Source: Gonium pectorale (taxonomy: Eukaryota > Chlorophyta > Chlorophyceae > Chlamydomonadales > Volvocaceae). From it: a stretch of 64,000 bases of DNA. This document shows positions 33,516 to 45,300 of the stretch, in pieces. A program made the position numbers and the translations under genes. The notes under the pieces are model-generated. The model had not been told where the DNA came from, did no database searches, and worked only from the letters and a program-made list of their open reading frames with translations. Numbering within the stretch: the first letter of the stretch is position 1; each line of letters begins with the position of its first letter. Location of the stretch: NCBI GenBank assembly GCA_001584585.1, contig LSYV01000062.1, positions 268,468-332,467 of the forward strand, in the 5' to 3' direction.

Positions 33516-35582
33516 ATGAGGGCAAACATAGCGGTGAGTCGTGAATCCATCCGACTGCCACAGTAATATCGCCATGGCCAACAATCGGTATGCCTTGCCT
33601 GGCCAGGGCGAGGCGTCCGCAGCACTGCCGCGAGCAGCGGCGCGGGTAGCGCCCTGCCCGTGTCGCTCTAGCTGCCGCCGCGGGACCGGACTGGCAACAC
33701 GCTTGGTGCTTGCCCCTGCGGCGGCGAAGACGAGTATCAGCCACACTACCAACTTCCACCTTGTCTTGCATGCCGTATACAAAAATCCCCCCGATGCAAA
33801 ACGTGAGCAGCTGCAGCTTCTGGAGGTAAGCTGGCTCCGGCTGCGTCTGCCGTCACTGACTCGCGTGCAGCGCATACATCTGTGGGGCCGCGTGTGGTTG
33901 TGTCTTGGGTGGGTGGAAAGTCGGGAATACGGGCGCGTACGCGCCGAGAGCCCACTCAGCCCAGCGGATCACGCGAACCGGCCATGCCAAGTGACGCTGC
34001 ACCTCTCAATCTTTGTCGACGGAGTCCGGGCGATCGGGTCCTGCAGTCACCAGTCCCAAATCCCAAGCCCCAGTCACTAACCCAGTAGGCCGCGCAATTG
34101 CGTAATGCATCCCCTCTTCCTACGCATCAGGAGCTCACGCTCCAGCGGCTCGACGAGCTGAACGTGGACAGCCTCATAACCGTCATGTGCGCCTTCGCGC
34201 GCTCGTCCTATCTGCCGGACGTCCGCATCCAAGACCGCATGGCCGCGGCCACCGAGGCGGACATGGCCAGCTTCACGCCGCGCCAGCTGGAACACGCGGC
34301 GTGGTCGCTGGCACACGTGGGCTACACGCCCACTGGCACATGGCGGGAGAACTTTGCGCAGGCGCTCGAGGTGAGCTGACGGGGGGCGAGCGCGACGGTA
34401 GTGGCCGCCGGGCCATGGGACCCACTTTGTCGGGGTCCAAGTTCCCACCATGCGGCGGCGGAAGCGCCCAAGGACACCCTGGCAGCTGAGCTAATTCGTG
34501 AGACAACCTGTAGCTACCAGCATTGCTGTGGAGCTGCAGTTCGCGTCTCGCAACCATGTGGCGTTTGGGGTCCTCACCGGCCTTTCCTTTCCTTCTTCCT
34601 TCTTGGTCAGGTCAACTGGGACTACTTCCGGCCAGAGCAGCTGGCGAGCACCATGGTCGAGGCGGCGGGCTGCGGCCTGACCGCCCTCACGCGGACCACC
34701 CTCCTCACCCAGCTCCCGGCGACCCTGCGTAAGGCCACAGCCCCCGACTCCTACGCTGCGCCCGGCATGGTCGCCAAGCTGGTCTGGAGCGCTGGGCACT
34801 TTGGCTGCGCTGTGCACGATAGCAACGCCAGCATCGCCGGATACGGTACACAGTCAGCCGCTGCACCAGGTAGCGGCGCCATCTCAACCACCATACCCTT
34901 CGTGCCGCCGCCCACATCTGTCGACGGATCGCCAACTGGGCCCCGTGCGACCCATGGGTCACCGTGGAAAGTTGGCTTGGCCCCAGCAGATGAGGAGCAG
35001 CTCCTCGCATGGTGGGATGGCGCGGGCGTTATCAGAGACGCTGAGCCGGCCGAACTGGTGCTGCTGCTCTGCGGCTTCGCGCGCCTGGGCGTGCGGCCGG
35101 CGGCGGGGCTGACGGCGCGGCTGCTGGGGGCGCTGCTGGGACCTCCCACGTCGGCGCTCAGCCAGCTGGACTTTGGGGCACTGGCCGCGCTGGCCTGGTC
35201 GACGCTGAAGCTGGCGGAGCCGCCGCTGCGGCCCGCATGGCTTACGGAGCTGCAGGCGGCGCTGCTGGGTCGCCTGCGAGAGGCGGGGATGGCTGACGGC
35301 GGCGCGCCTGCGTGCGCGGTGCACAGCGCGGGGCCGGAGGCGGAACTGGCGAAGCCACGCGGGGTCGGGGCCGCCGGCGGCACCTATCCGGCTGCTGCTG
35401 CGGCGCTGAGGCCCGCTGATGTTGCGCTGGCGCTCAGCAGCCTCGCGGGCCTAGGGGCGTATGTGGGCGGCGGGGAGGAGCTGGCACGGTATTGGCGCGG
35501 TCCGGGGCGTTGGGAGGCGCTAGCGCAGGAGGACCGCACAGTGATGGCGATGCTGGGGTACGGTCCCGGGAGAGGGACCTGA
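33516..35582 (+). CDS. Octotricopeptide (OPR)-like organelle RNA-binding protein
   Basis: OPR proteins are helical-repeat factors that control individual chloroplast or mitochondrial transcripts and are greatly expanded in chlorophyte algae. Four exons join in phase 0: 33516-33533, 33607-33825, 34131-34370 and 34611-35582, giving 482 residues. The first 50 residues are rich in Ala, Arg and Ser, like an organelle transit peptide. Exon 3 holds the best repeat, FTPRQLEHAAWSLAHVGYTP followed by TGTWRENFAQAL. It matches the degenerate 38-residue OPR pattern of P-x-QL-x-n-x-WALA-x-LG-x-x-P. Exon 4 starts a second, FRPEQLASTMVEA, and continues with Leu/Ala-rich helices. Repeats are few and degenerate, so a related helical-repeat family is possible. 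The six-codon first exon was chosen because it alone is in phase with exon 2. Confidence 0.65.
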
Positions 35583-36732
35583 CTAGGCGCAGCGGCAGCA
35601 GAGACGTACAGGGAGGGGAAGGGTATGCGGGAGCTTTTGATTGCTTCATGGGAGCCTGCAATGCTGCGGTACATGACGTGCTTGGCGGCGGAGGGACGCG
35701 CGGTCGTGCCGTTGCATTAATACGTGGCCAAGAAAACATGTTGGGATGCTGCACCCTGCCTGATGGCTTAGCGTTGCACGTTGGCTGAACGTTGGCCGTG
35801 CATTGGCGCAGCATGCACAGCCGGATCTACCTGCCTGAATTTGCCTCTTCGTCGCTGCGTCCTTAAATTGAGGAATGTGATGGTGAAAGTCTGAAATGAT
35901 CTGACAGAGTGTACATTGGCTTGAGTTGGATGTAGCTGGATGCCCAAGGAGCCATGTGTTGTTATGGCCGCCACATTCTGGCTGTCTCAACGCAGCAGTA
36001 TGCAGCACCGGCAGTAAATATATCTGTGCTTACAGCCCTGTGCTTCGGATGCGTGCCGCACACAAAAGTGAATCGGTACGTGCTGTACAAAGGTCTGGAG
36101 CGGCGAGAGCTCAAATGCTCGCAGCAAATATGCGCTTTCTCAGCAGTGTGAAAATCCGCACTCCCGAACTCCTTGCCGATGTCGAGGTGCTGTGGGATCC
36201 ACAGCAGCCCCGCGAGTTGCCGCTGCAAAGGCACAGCGCGACGCGGACTTTGCGATGGCCACAAGATCCTGCCGCCCAGCATATGGCGCCCCGCGCACAC
36301 GCAAACTAGGCCCCGATTTGTGCGTCCCCCGTGCTACCGTCCTACAGTACACATTGGACGAGAAGTACGAGGACCACATGACGGAGCCAAACTCGCCAAA
36401 CCCATCAACTTCCAGGATTCCATAATGCCCTTCCGAAAGACATTACAAACCGAACATCACCGTGCTCATCCACCGTTTGTCAGCTGCAGCGCACGTCCCG
36501 CCGCATTGTACTGCCAATCGATACGGCAATATGTTAGACAAGCACACAACACCGCCGCTTCCAGTGTAGACTCAGGTGGCCGCATCTGACGCCACTGGAC
36601 TAACAGCTCGGCAGACCAGGACATATCCTCGCCGACTCTGTGGCATTGCCCCTGGCCAGGCTCATGCAAGCGCAGGGCACTGCGCCTGGCCGACAACCGT
36701 GCGCAAGAAAGCTCTTTTCCATCAGCAGTGCG
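35583..36732. other. Convergent intergenic region
   Basis: This 1150-bp stretch separates the OPR-like stop from the convergent CTF8 stop. I see no coding exon. It contains the CTF8 polyadenylation motif at 36443-36447 and long T/A-richer stretches around 35820-36100. Confidence 0.5.
36443..36447 (-). terminator. TGTAA polyadenylation signal, CTF8
   Basis: TTACA on the plus strand reads TGTAA on the minus strand, about 290 nt beyond the CTF8 stop. Confidence 0.6.
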
Positions 36733-37494
36733 TCATCGCCCTCCTGGCTTGGAGATTAGCGCACGTGGCCGCGTCTTGAAGAGGTATTGGTGGCGAATAA
36801 CGCCGGCCACCTGCACCAGCGGCGAGAGGCATCAGCGCATCACCGGTAACGGGAACAGGGTCCCCTTAAGGCTTCGATGGCCAAGCTTGCTGCCATAGAC
36901 TGAAGCACAGCGGCTACAATCCTCCGTGACGCTGAGCACTGCACTAAACTGTCCATGTGCTGAAGGGCTTGGCATGCAAAGCTACTTGCTGGGTGACAAT
37001 CGGCCCCCCATCCACGGGTTGCTGCGCTCTGCTGCCGCTTGGTGACAGCCTCGACCCGGCTCCTGCCTCACCTCGTAAGCCGTGCCGCCTGGCGCCTGTG
37101 TCGACGCGTCTCCGCTGCATTTGCTAAGAATTGCGAGAGGCTTCTTCAGTGGGATCCGCTTGCCCTCTAATTGGTGGTAACCGATCGTCAGTTGGAGTGC
37201 CTTGCCTTCCTGCGGCGGTACACAATGGGCATGGATGACGGGGAGTGGCAGCGGAAGCCATGCAAACATGTGACACCACGCGGGGCGAGACCACTGGTAG
37301 TTACGTTACGCTCAGAAGCACACCTGGTCTTCGTGCAAGCCCTCCCACCGCAACCCCTCCCCGACCTTGTCCGTGGCCAGCAGCACGCCAATGTCCAAGC
37401 TTTGCTCCTCCGTTAGGTTCTCAACCTTGCCCTGCAGCTCCACGAGTACCCACTCCTGTACTTTGCCGTCAGGGCTAGTGATGGGCACGATCAT
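36733..37494 (-). CDS. CTF8: CTF8, subunit of the Ctf18-RFC clamp loader
   Basis: Ctf8 joins Dcc1 and Ctf18-RFC to load or unload PCNA and supports sister-chromatid cohesion at replication forks. Three phase-0 exons, 37494-37366, 37209-37072 and 36810-36733, give 114 residues, about the size of human CTF8. All family landmarks are present in order: EWVLVELQGKVE, LTIGYHQLEGKRIPLKKPLA and a C-terminal YLFKTRPRALIS. The last exon is only 78 bases long and is too short to stand out as an open frame; it was found by searching for the LFKTRP motif. The donor of exon 1 is GTCGGG, weak but in phase. The gene is head-to-head with the N-terminal J protein. Confidence 0.9.
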
Positions 37495-37785
37495 CTACGG
37501 TATGCCGAGGCAGTGCGTGGCCGAGGGAGAGTATGAAAGTTGCTGTAAGCCAGAGAGTCGATATCAACGCGCAGAATCCATCTAATATATGCTCTGACTG
37601 TCATGAACGTCTGAATGCAAAGCGTCTAAGACGTGCTAGACCCCGCGCGATCCAGAAGGAACCTGAATCCGAATTGAAGGCCGACGAGTAGAAGAAGTAA
37701 AATGTGATAGAAAAGGAGAGATATATTGACTGACAAATGAATTCACAAACTACCGCAGCGAGCATGAGCCCTTGAGCAGTCGCCC
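37495..37785. promoter_or_regulatory. Divergent promoter between CTF8 and J-domain gene
   Basis: A 291-bp interval separates two outward-pointing start codons, with an AT-rich block around 37690-37745. No specific element was recognised. Confidence 0.5.
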
Positions 37786-40700
37786 ATGTCGTCTGAGCTG
37801 CGCGACCACGCCGCTGCAATCTTGCGCAGCCGCAGCTGCCCATTACAATGCCTAGGGGTCCAGGCGAACGCCTCGCTAGCGGATCTAAAGGTCGCATACC
37901 GAGCTCTCTGCCTAAAGTTCCACCCTGATAAGAGCGTCCTTCCCAAAGATCACGCCTCTGAGGTGTTCCTTGCCCTTCAAGCGGCATACGCGGAGGCCAC
38001 CAAACGCCTTCAGCCGCCCGTGCCTGTTCCACAGCCGGCCGCGCAGAGCCTTTGGTCGCAGGTGGGGGTGGGAGTCGGACTTGACGCGGGAGCGGGAGCG
38101 GGGGTGGTCCGTGCGAGTGTTGGCACGCCTATCACAGGGGGGAACCACTGCGGCGAGGCAGAGGTGAGCAGAAAAGTACCGGTGCTGTCAGAGTTTGCAG
38201 TTGGCCAGAGGTGTGTGGCTGCAAAGGCCAGATTGCAATTGGGATGGCAGTGGGTGGCTGATATTGCACGTCCCGTTGCTCAACTGCGCAGTTCTACGCA
38301 GCGCCACCCGCCCCACGCCACGAGGCGGCAGAGCCTGCGGCACCAGTGGCAGCTCCGCAGGTCCGACCGCCACACGCCAGCCGGCAGGTATGGGGTTGCC
38401 CGCCACTATCATTGGCTCGCCGCTGTTTCATAGTCATTAATCATCCTTGCCTTGTGCGCTTTACGTCTCGCCTTAGCCATCTCGCCCGCTAGTGCTGCTG
38501 ATGGCGCTTAACTTTTCTGGTACTGCCTGCAGACCCTATGGGGCGCGTCACGGACGGTGCCGGCATGGGGCAGGCCTGCCGCCGCACCCGCACACGGAAG
38601 CCGGCCCCAACCGGGCGTTGGCTGCGCGGATGACGATGGCGTGCCGGACAAGAGGGCCCGTGCTTCGAGCAGCCCTGCCCAGCTCGCCCAACAGCAGCAG
38701 CAGCAGCATCCCAAGCCAGCCAGGCGAGCTAGGGCCGCGGTGGAGCCGCAAGGCGGAGATGCAAGGCCAGGGATGCCCGAGGAAGCGCAGCCCCCAAAGA
38801 GGCGGAGAGCAGCGCCCGAGCATGTGCCGGCAGCGGCACCGCGGGAACCGCGCAGCGTGGCGGGGCTTGCCGAACCAGTGAGCGCGCAGGAGCTGGAGGA
38901 TGCGGCGGATCAGGGCGCGACGAGCCAGGACCACTGCGCTGCGCGTGGCCAGGTGCGGCAGCTCGGTGACTCTCTTTGTGCAGCAGTATGGACGATTCGT
39001 CTCTTGTCATACAGACCTGAAGTATTAGCAACCTGCCTCAGTATTGTTCGCTCCGGCAAGGAGCATTGTGTACGTGTGATCTCTGCAAATGGGCGACGCA
39101 GTTGATCGACGCATGTTGTTTCCTTCGTCCTCGCGCTGCTCTATATGCAGGCCGCCCCGGGCCCCGCCACCTGGACGCGCCGCCCGGTTTTCGCGCCAAA
39201 CGTGCGGCTAACTGCAGTTAACGCCCCGTCGCGGGACGGATCTGGTGAGGCCGACGGCGCCGCCTGGACCAAGGCCGTGCATGCCACCGAGCGGCTGCGG
39301 CGCCAGCGAGGGCCCGACGAGGATGGCAAGCGGCCCGCCCACGGGTGTGCCCGCACGCGGCTACAGCGCTCGGCCTCAGTGCTTTCATCGGACAGCCTCT
39401 CGTCCGAAGAGTCCCCCTCCTCTGGCCGCCGCTCGCGGGACACAGGCAGCAGCAGCAGCAGCGAGAAGCGCTCAGACGGGTCAGACCGCGACTCAGGGTC
39501 CCAGTCCTCGGCGGATGGGCCGCCGGATAACGCGCCTTCCTGCAGCGAGGTGAAGCCGAGAGCCGCCTCTGTTGCAAAGGGATGGCTTGGCAGGGGACAT
39601 ACGGCCCGGCCACCGCCCAGCAGCGCAACGGGAGTGGTGTCCGGAGCCGATGCGGGCGCCCTTGGCCCCTATTCTGCGGTTCAGGAGAGCAGCGACCAGG
39701 CGTGGGGTCCTGCGCGCGTCCTGCTGCCGCTCTCCCTATCGAGCAGGCATCCCAGCCGCGATGCGGAGCAAGGCGCCGGCACAAACGCTCCCGCACAGCG
39801 GGCCTCGTGTGCAGCCCTGCGAGAGCCAGTGGCAGCCGGGCAGCCGGGGGGCATCAGGGGCATGCTGCAGGCCCGCTGGGCTGCTCCGGCGAAGGTCGGC
39901 GCTGCGTCGCAGGCCCATGCGGAGGCAACGGGCACGGACCGGAGCCCGCTCTGGGCTGGCGCCGGCTGCGGAGGTGTCTCGGAGGCGCGCGCGTACATGA
40001 TGCAGCAGCAGGACCTCCTGCAAGGGCCGCGGCTGCCGCGGCAGCTCACAGCCTCCGCTGCGGCAGCCGCTGAGGCCGTCTGGCGCGAGGAGCGCCGTAT
40101 GCCGCAGGCGCAGGAACCGCAGGGGCAAGAAGCTCATGAGGACGCAGCGCTGCAAAGGCCTGCAGGTCTGCCGCAAACCTGTGCTGGGCCGGTGGATGAG
40201 TGGTTGTACGGCTCGGGGTTAGCCTGTAGCGCTGCAGCACCTGCCGGGGAGGAGCACCCCCCGCACTGCGTCACAGGGGGCAGCGGCTGGCCCGTGCGGG
40301 AAGCCGCAGGTGGCGTGTCAAGAGAAGAGCCAGGAGAGGACCTTGGCGGCAGCTGCATTGGCGGCGACGGTGGGGGGAGCGCCGCACACGCCGCCGCTGC
40401 AGAGGCGCTGGGTGGAGTCGACGGCGCGAGCGACTGGGCGGGCGGCAATGACGACTGGGGAGGCTGCGAGGAAGGTGACGCGGCGCCTGACGACGACTGG
40501 TGGGAGCAGTACGGTGCTGACGACGGTGCGGAGGAGGGCCCCACGGGAGACGACGGGGCCGGTGCGCTGGAGGCGTTTCTACACGAGGTACGCTTCCGGC
40601 TGCCGCAGTCAGGAAGCCGGCCGGTGGATGCGGTTCTGCATGGGAGGAGTGATGCATACGCAGCCGTGGTGGCCGGGTGGGGAGTGGATGCAGGGCTCCG

Positions 40701-41179
40701 GTGGTTTCCTAAAACGGAAGGGCCGTTTCGACCCTCCCGTTGTCGTTGCCCTTCGTCGTCTCGCCTACGTTTACCGCAATCACTATTGCCAGTCGAGGAC
40801 TGAACTCCCCATACATACGTGTGCAGAGGCACACGTTATTCCGTGTCGTACTCGCGCCACGTTTGTCCCCGTGTCAATGGCGCTAGGGAGGCTCACACCC
40901 CGTCCCCTTGCTTTGCAGGTGCAGCGCGGCGGTGAGCTGCAGGCGCAGAAGGCCGGGCAAGCGCGCCTGAGCAGCCTCAGGCGCAGCTTCCGGGGCGGGC
41001 GGCGTGGCGGCGGGCGGGGCCGTGGGAAAGGCCCAGCCAGGATCCAGGGTGCGGTTGCAGGTGGCGGCCGGCCCAGAGCAGCAGCTGCTCGAACCAGCAG
41101 CGGAGCAAGCCAGAAGGGCAGCCAAGGGGGCAAGGGCATGGGTATTCTCAAGTTTGTGGCGTCCTCGGCTCGTAGATGA
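37786..41179 (+). CDS. 863-residue protein with N-terminal J domain and long disordered tail
   Basis: Five phase-0 exons join: 37786-38163, 38292-38387, 38533-38952, 39151-40587 and 40919-41179. The J domain occupies about residues 10-75, with CLGVQANASLADLKVAYRAL and the HPD motif at 46-48. The remaining 780 residues are predicted by composition to be disordered. They include a Gln-rich run with basic RAR/KRRR patches that could act as nuclear localisation signals. A Ser/Arg-rich section follows, then a strongly acidic, Trp-containing section (DDDWWEQYGADDGAEEG) in exon 4, and last an Arg/Gly-rich end (SFRGGRRGGGRGRG) of the kind that binds RNA. The all-phase-0 joins and matching splice sites support the model. 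The J domain suggests Hsp70 recruitment; the client is unknown. A TGTAA lies at 41329. Confidence 0.75.
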
Positions 41180-41328
41180 GCGGGTAGCAACGCTTGCCAA
41201 CGCCAGCAGGGGCTTCAGTCGCTGCGTTATGCTGCTGACGGTGCCTCATAAGCCTTGGAGCGGGTTGGTGCAGAAGCACGCAGGGAGGGTTCAGGTTCGG
41301 ACAACGCCGAAGTATGGACACTGTTTTT

Positions 41329-41333
41329 GTAAA
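41329..41333 (+). terminator. TGTAA polyadenylation signal, N-terminal J protein
   Basis: TGTAA lies 150 nt after the stop at 41179. Confidence 0.65.
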
Positions 41334-42393
41334 GAGTAACGCGTGCCCGTGAGAACACAAAACGCCATCACGTATTGCACGCGCTCAAGTTGGAAAACAC
41401 GACGTTTAGTGCACCAAATCTGGTGGACGGAACAAGCTACGGCCTTGCTCCGTACTCGGGGGCTACGGAGCCTCAAAACATGCGATTTGCGCACTTGGGA
41501 AGGAAAATTAGGCCACGGATCAGGCCAAAATGTTAGGCACGGCAGTCTAGGATCACGATAATGCAAGGGACATGTCCCCAAAGGTCACCCCTCTCGAACT
41601 GCACGCTGGTGAGCCAAAGAGCGGTGGGTTTGAAGTTCCTGGTATCCGTTCCAGGTGCTCAGATGGGTTCGGCGAAACGCCTGCGCAGCAGCTCACACCG
41701 TCTCAGCACGACAAGATTGGCAAGCCGCAAAGGGCCCGCTGGGTGGCAGCACACCCACTGGTGCAGGGGCAATGTGCACACACACATACATCCTCCCTCT
41801 CTTTCTCTCTGGTTCGCGCATAGCCTCCATCGCGCGCAGCCTAAGATGCCAAGACATCACGACAAGAAACAGCACACTCGTACATGGCAGTAGAGTACCA
41901 CCCACCATACTTTGCAGTACCGCGCCGGCCCCCAGGATGCCATGCGGCTTCACTTCCAGCGTAAGATATTGCTCTCAAAGGCGCCACGGAAGCAAACCAC
42001 CTGTGCCACCAATCCGTTAAGCAGCAGGTATGTTGGCCGCCGGGCCCGGAGGCCGTACTCGGCCACAAAGATCACATCCAAAAACAGTACAGCGGCACCG
42101 GCTGCGACCGGTTGCAGGCATTGCCCAATCACTCATGACCCGCTCGCCTCCGAAGTGCAATGCGCTGGAGCTGAGGTCACAAAGTAATGCATCCCCCCAG
42201 CGGGCGCTACCGCAGCGCCGGTGCTCTGTTGGCTCTTCCTGTGCACCGCACTGCATTGGCAGCATCCTTTGCCCTACGGGGCCGCTCACCAAAATGTGGA
42301 AGCATGCCATTTCCCTCCGTCCATATCATCCGTTCCGCACGCGCGTCCACCCCCCAGTCTGCCGCTCATACACACAGCCACGGAGTCGCGACC
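41334..42393. other. Convergent intergenic region
   Basis: About 1060 bp separate the plus-strand J-protein end from the stop of the minus-strand CFA-synthase fusion. I see no exon with family similarity and no minus-strand TGTAA. Confidence 0.5.
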
Positions 42394-45300
42394 TCAGTCG
42401 GTGCGGATCTTGCCGGCGGCCGCACCGCCGTGGAGCGCCGCCGCCACCCCCGGCTCAGCCTGCTGGGGCTGCCGCCGGAAGAGCAGCGCAGCCTTGTGGA
42501 AGTTGACATAGTTGGTGAAGACCATGCCCAGCAGGCACATGGCGTAGTAGAGGTGCGAGCCAAAGGCGCCCGGGTTGGCCAGCACCGCGACCGTCACGGC
42601 GGCGTGCGGCAGCAGGCGGCAGCCCAGCAGGGTCACCTGCTCGGCCCAGCGCGTGTAGCGGCGCAGCGAGGTGCGCGCCATGCCTGCGGGGCCGGGGTTG
42701 GGGAGGGGGAAGGGCAGGAGGCTTGTGATTGAGGGCAGCGGGGAAAGCGAGTTGGGGCGACCAGGTGGGGTCGACGCTCTGTGCATCCGGAATGAAGCCC
42801 AAGAAGCTTCAAGACCCCTAGAGGCGCATACATGCACAAACGGAAGCCGCTCGCACATATATGGCACTTCGTTTGCATCCCCAATACACGCACACACGCA
42901 GCCGCCGCGCCCCTCACGCCCCTCCACCTACCCGCCATGTCCTGCAGCTTGCCCATGAGGAAGACGACGCTGAAGACCTCGCTGGCCAGCGTGGCCGCCA
43001 GGAAGGGCACGCCCACGCCCTTGAAGGTGGCCACGCCGAACAGCACCAGCAGCAGCGTGTACGACATGATGGCCAGCACCGTGCGCTCAAACAGGCGGGC
43101 GCGCACGCACATCCAGAGGTTGAACGCAAACACGCCTGGGGAGAGCAAATTGGGCGTGCATGTACCGGTAGTGGGAAGGCGGCGGATCAGTGACATGGCA
43201 CGGCAGGGACTGACGCGGAGGGAGGGAACTTGATACAAACCAGGGGCAGGACCGAGCAGGTGCCGGAGAAGGACCTTTAAGCCGCCTGGAGCGTCGCCTA
43301 CCCAGACAGGCTCCGTTGCAATCCCGGCACGGCATGGAACACGTCCTTTGCACGTGTCCTTCATGATCCGCTAACAAACCAGCTTCAGTCAACGGCTACA
43401 TGGCAGGGGCAGATAGGCTCGTGCAGCGGCGCCGCCGGAGTGCTCACCGGACGAGGCGGCGGTGAGGAGGGAGGGCAGGACGATGTCGTGCGGCTGGTTG
43501 GCAAGCTGCAGGGCACGCGGCTCGCGCGCCACGTAGGCCAGCGCGGCGGCCGACACCAGGCACGAGTACAGCATGTGCGCGATGTCGCTGCACCACAGCG
43601 CGCGCCGCTCGGGGGTCAGGGACCTGCGCGTTGCCGAGGCCGAGGCGGGTCGCCGGAGCGGGGGTTCAACAGCCGGATGCGGGAGTAGATTCCACAAGGG
43701 CGTTGCGAAGGCGGGTTGAAACAGCGGGCGGCGCGTGCAGCGCAGGTAGCAGGCGACATGGGCGTGCAATGGAGACAACATAAGCTCTTGAAGGCCTGTT
43801 TCACGCTACCTGTCTGGAAGTAAGGTCTATACAAACATATCAGATTTTGTACGATCGCAGCGCGTAGACCGGCGCAATCGCGCACTCACCGGTACGAGGG
43901 CACGAGCACCTGCGACGCGAAGTGCGCCGCCGCGGCCACGGCCGCCATGAGGCAGGACGCCGCTGGCAGCAGCCACATGTGCGGGTGGCGGCTGACGATG
44001 AGGCCCGTCAGGAAGAAGTACAGCGCCATCAGCAGCTGCGGGCGAGGGCGGCGGGCGGCGGCCGGAGGGCAGCTGACGGGCCAAGCGCGTGCGTGCGTAT
44101 CCGCTCGATGGCTGGCAATCCGGCATGAACAAACGCCAGGGCGCCGCCTGGCATGGCTGGTGGCCGCACACAGACCGCCGCACGGCCATTTCCCAACCCA
44201 AGCGCCACCCATGGCGCACGTGAACGACCCGGCGGCACACACCTGGGTGACTGGGTCGGTGGGCAGCTCCTGCACCAGTGCGCCCGCCGTGGTGGGCAGC
44301 AGCGCCGCCGGCTGCGCGCCGCCGGCGCCCTGCTGCGCCGCGGCCTGCGCCGCCGCCGCCGAGTCCTTGACCAGCAGCACGTGGTAGTTGTGGATGTAGC
44401 GCGCGTCGAAGGCGGCCTCGCAGAACACAAAATAAAACCTGCGCGGGGAGGGAGGTTTTGCACCTGAGCAAATCCAGTCAAGCGCACAACGCCACCTGAT
44501 GTTCGAAACCTTAGCGAAAAATGTCTCAACACGGTTGTAATCGTTTGGAAAAGGCTTTTGAGTGAGGAGGCATGTGGGCTCAAAGGGGCCGGACGGAAGC
44601 GCCGTGCTGACCTGTACTTGCGCCAGAAGCGCTCGCTGTAGCCCAGGGCCAGCACCTCGGGCTTGCGCGCCTCCCAGGCGTCTCGCCAGGAGCGCAGCGT
44701 GATGGCGTAGTCGGGCCCGATGTCGTGGGTGTCGCGCAGCGCCATGCCGGTGCCGCGGCAGCAGTCGGCGATGGCGCCCAGGCTGGGCAGGTGGCCGCCG
44801 GGGAAGATGTGCTCGCGGATGAAGTCCGACGTGTTGCAGTATGTCTCGTACCTGCGGTAGGGAGCGTGGCGGCGGGGGGGTGGGGGTGGGGTAAGCGTGT
44901 GCATGTGTGGCGAGTGCGGGTCGGCGTATGTGCGAAGACCTGGCCCTTCCGGTTCAGACAGGAACATGCGTCCGGACTCGACAAGTGTCGACGTGGGTTT
45001 GCCGGATAGAACAGCATGGACTTAGTTAGTTGACGGATCAGCGCAGACAGCCCTCTTCAAATCGCCGAAGGTCACCATGAGGCCCCCGCCCCTGCCCTAC
45101 CCCATTACGCATGTTGTCCAAGCGCTGCTGGCCCCGCAACGCCGCTTCCCGCTCCCACCTCTCGTCCGCGCAGCAGATGGCCTGCAGCACCGCGCGGCCC
45201 CCCGGCTTGAGCATGCGGCCAATGACGGAGAAGTAGGGCCGCAGGTGCTCGTGGCCCACCGCCTCGATCATCTCCACGCTCACCACCGCGTCGAAGCTGC

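Noticed and set aside
40134..40832. 232-codon minus-strand frame
   Set aside because: It is the antisense shadow of the Asp/Glu/Gly-rich exon 4 of the 863-residue J protein, which gives Ser/Pro/Ala-rich antisense frames.
42394..44035. Membrane module as a separate gene
   Set aside because: An ATG at the start of exon 17 could begin a separate gene. But the upstream frame enters it without a stop whether spliced or not, phases fit throughout, and no promoter space or TGTAA lies between them. Kept as the main alternative to the fusion.
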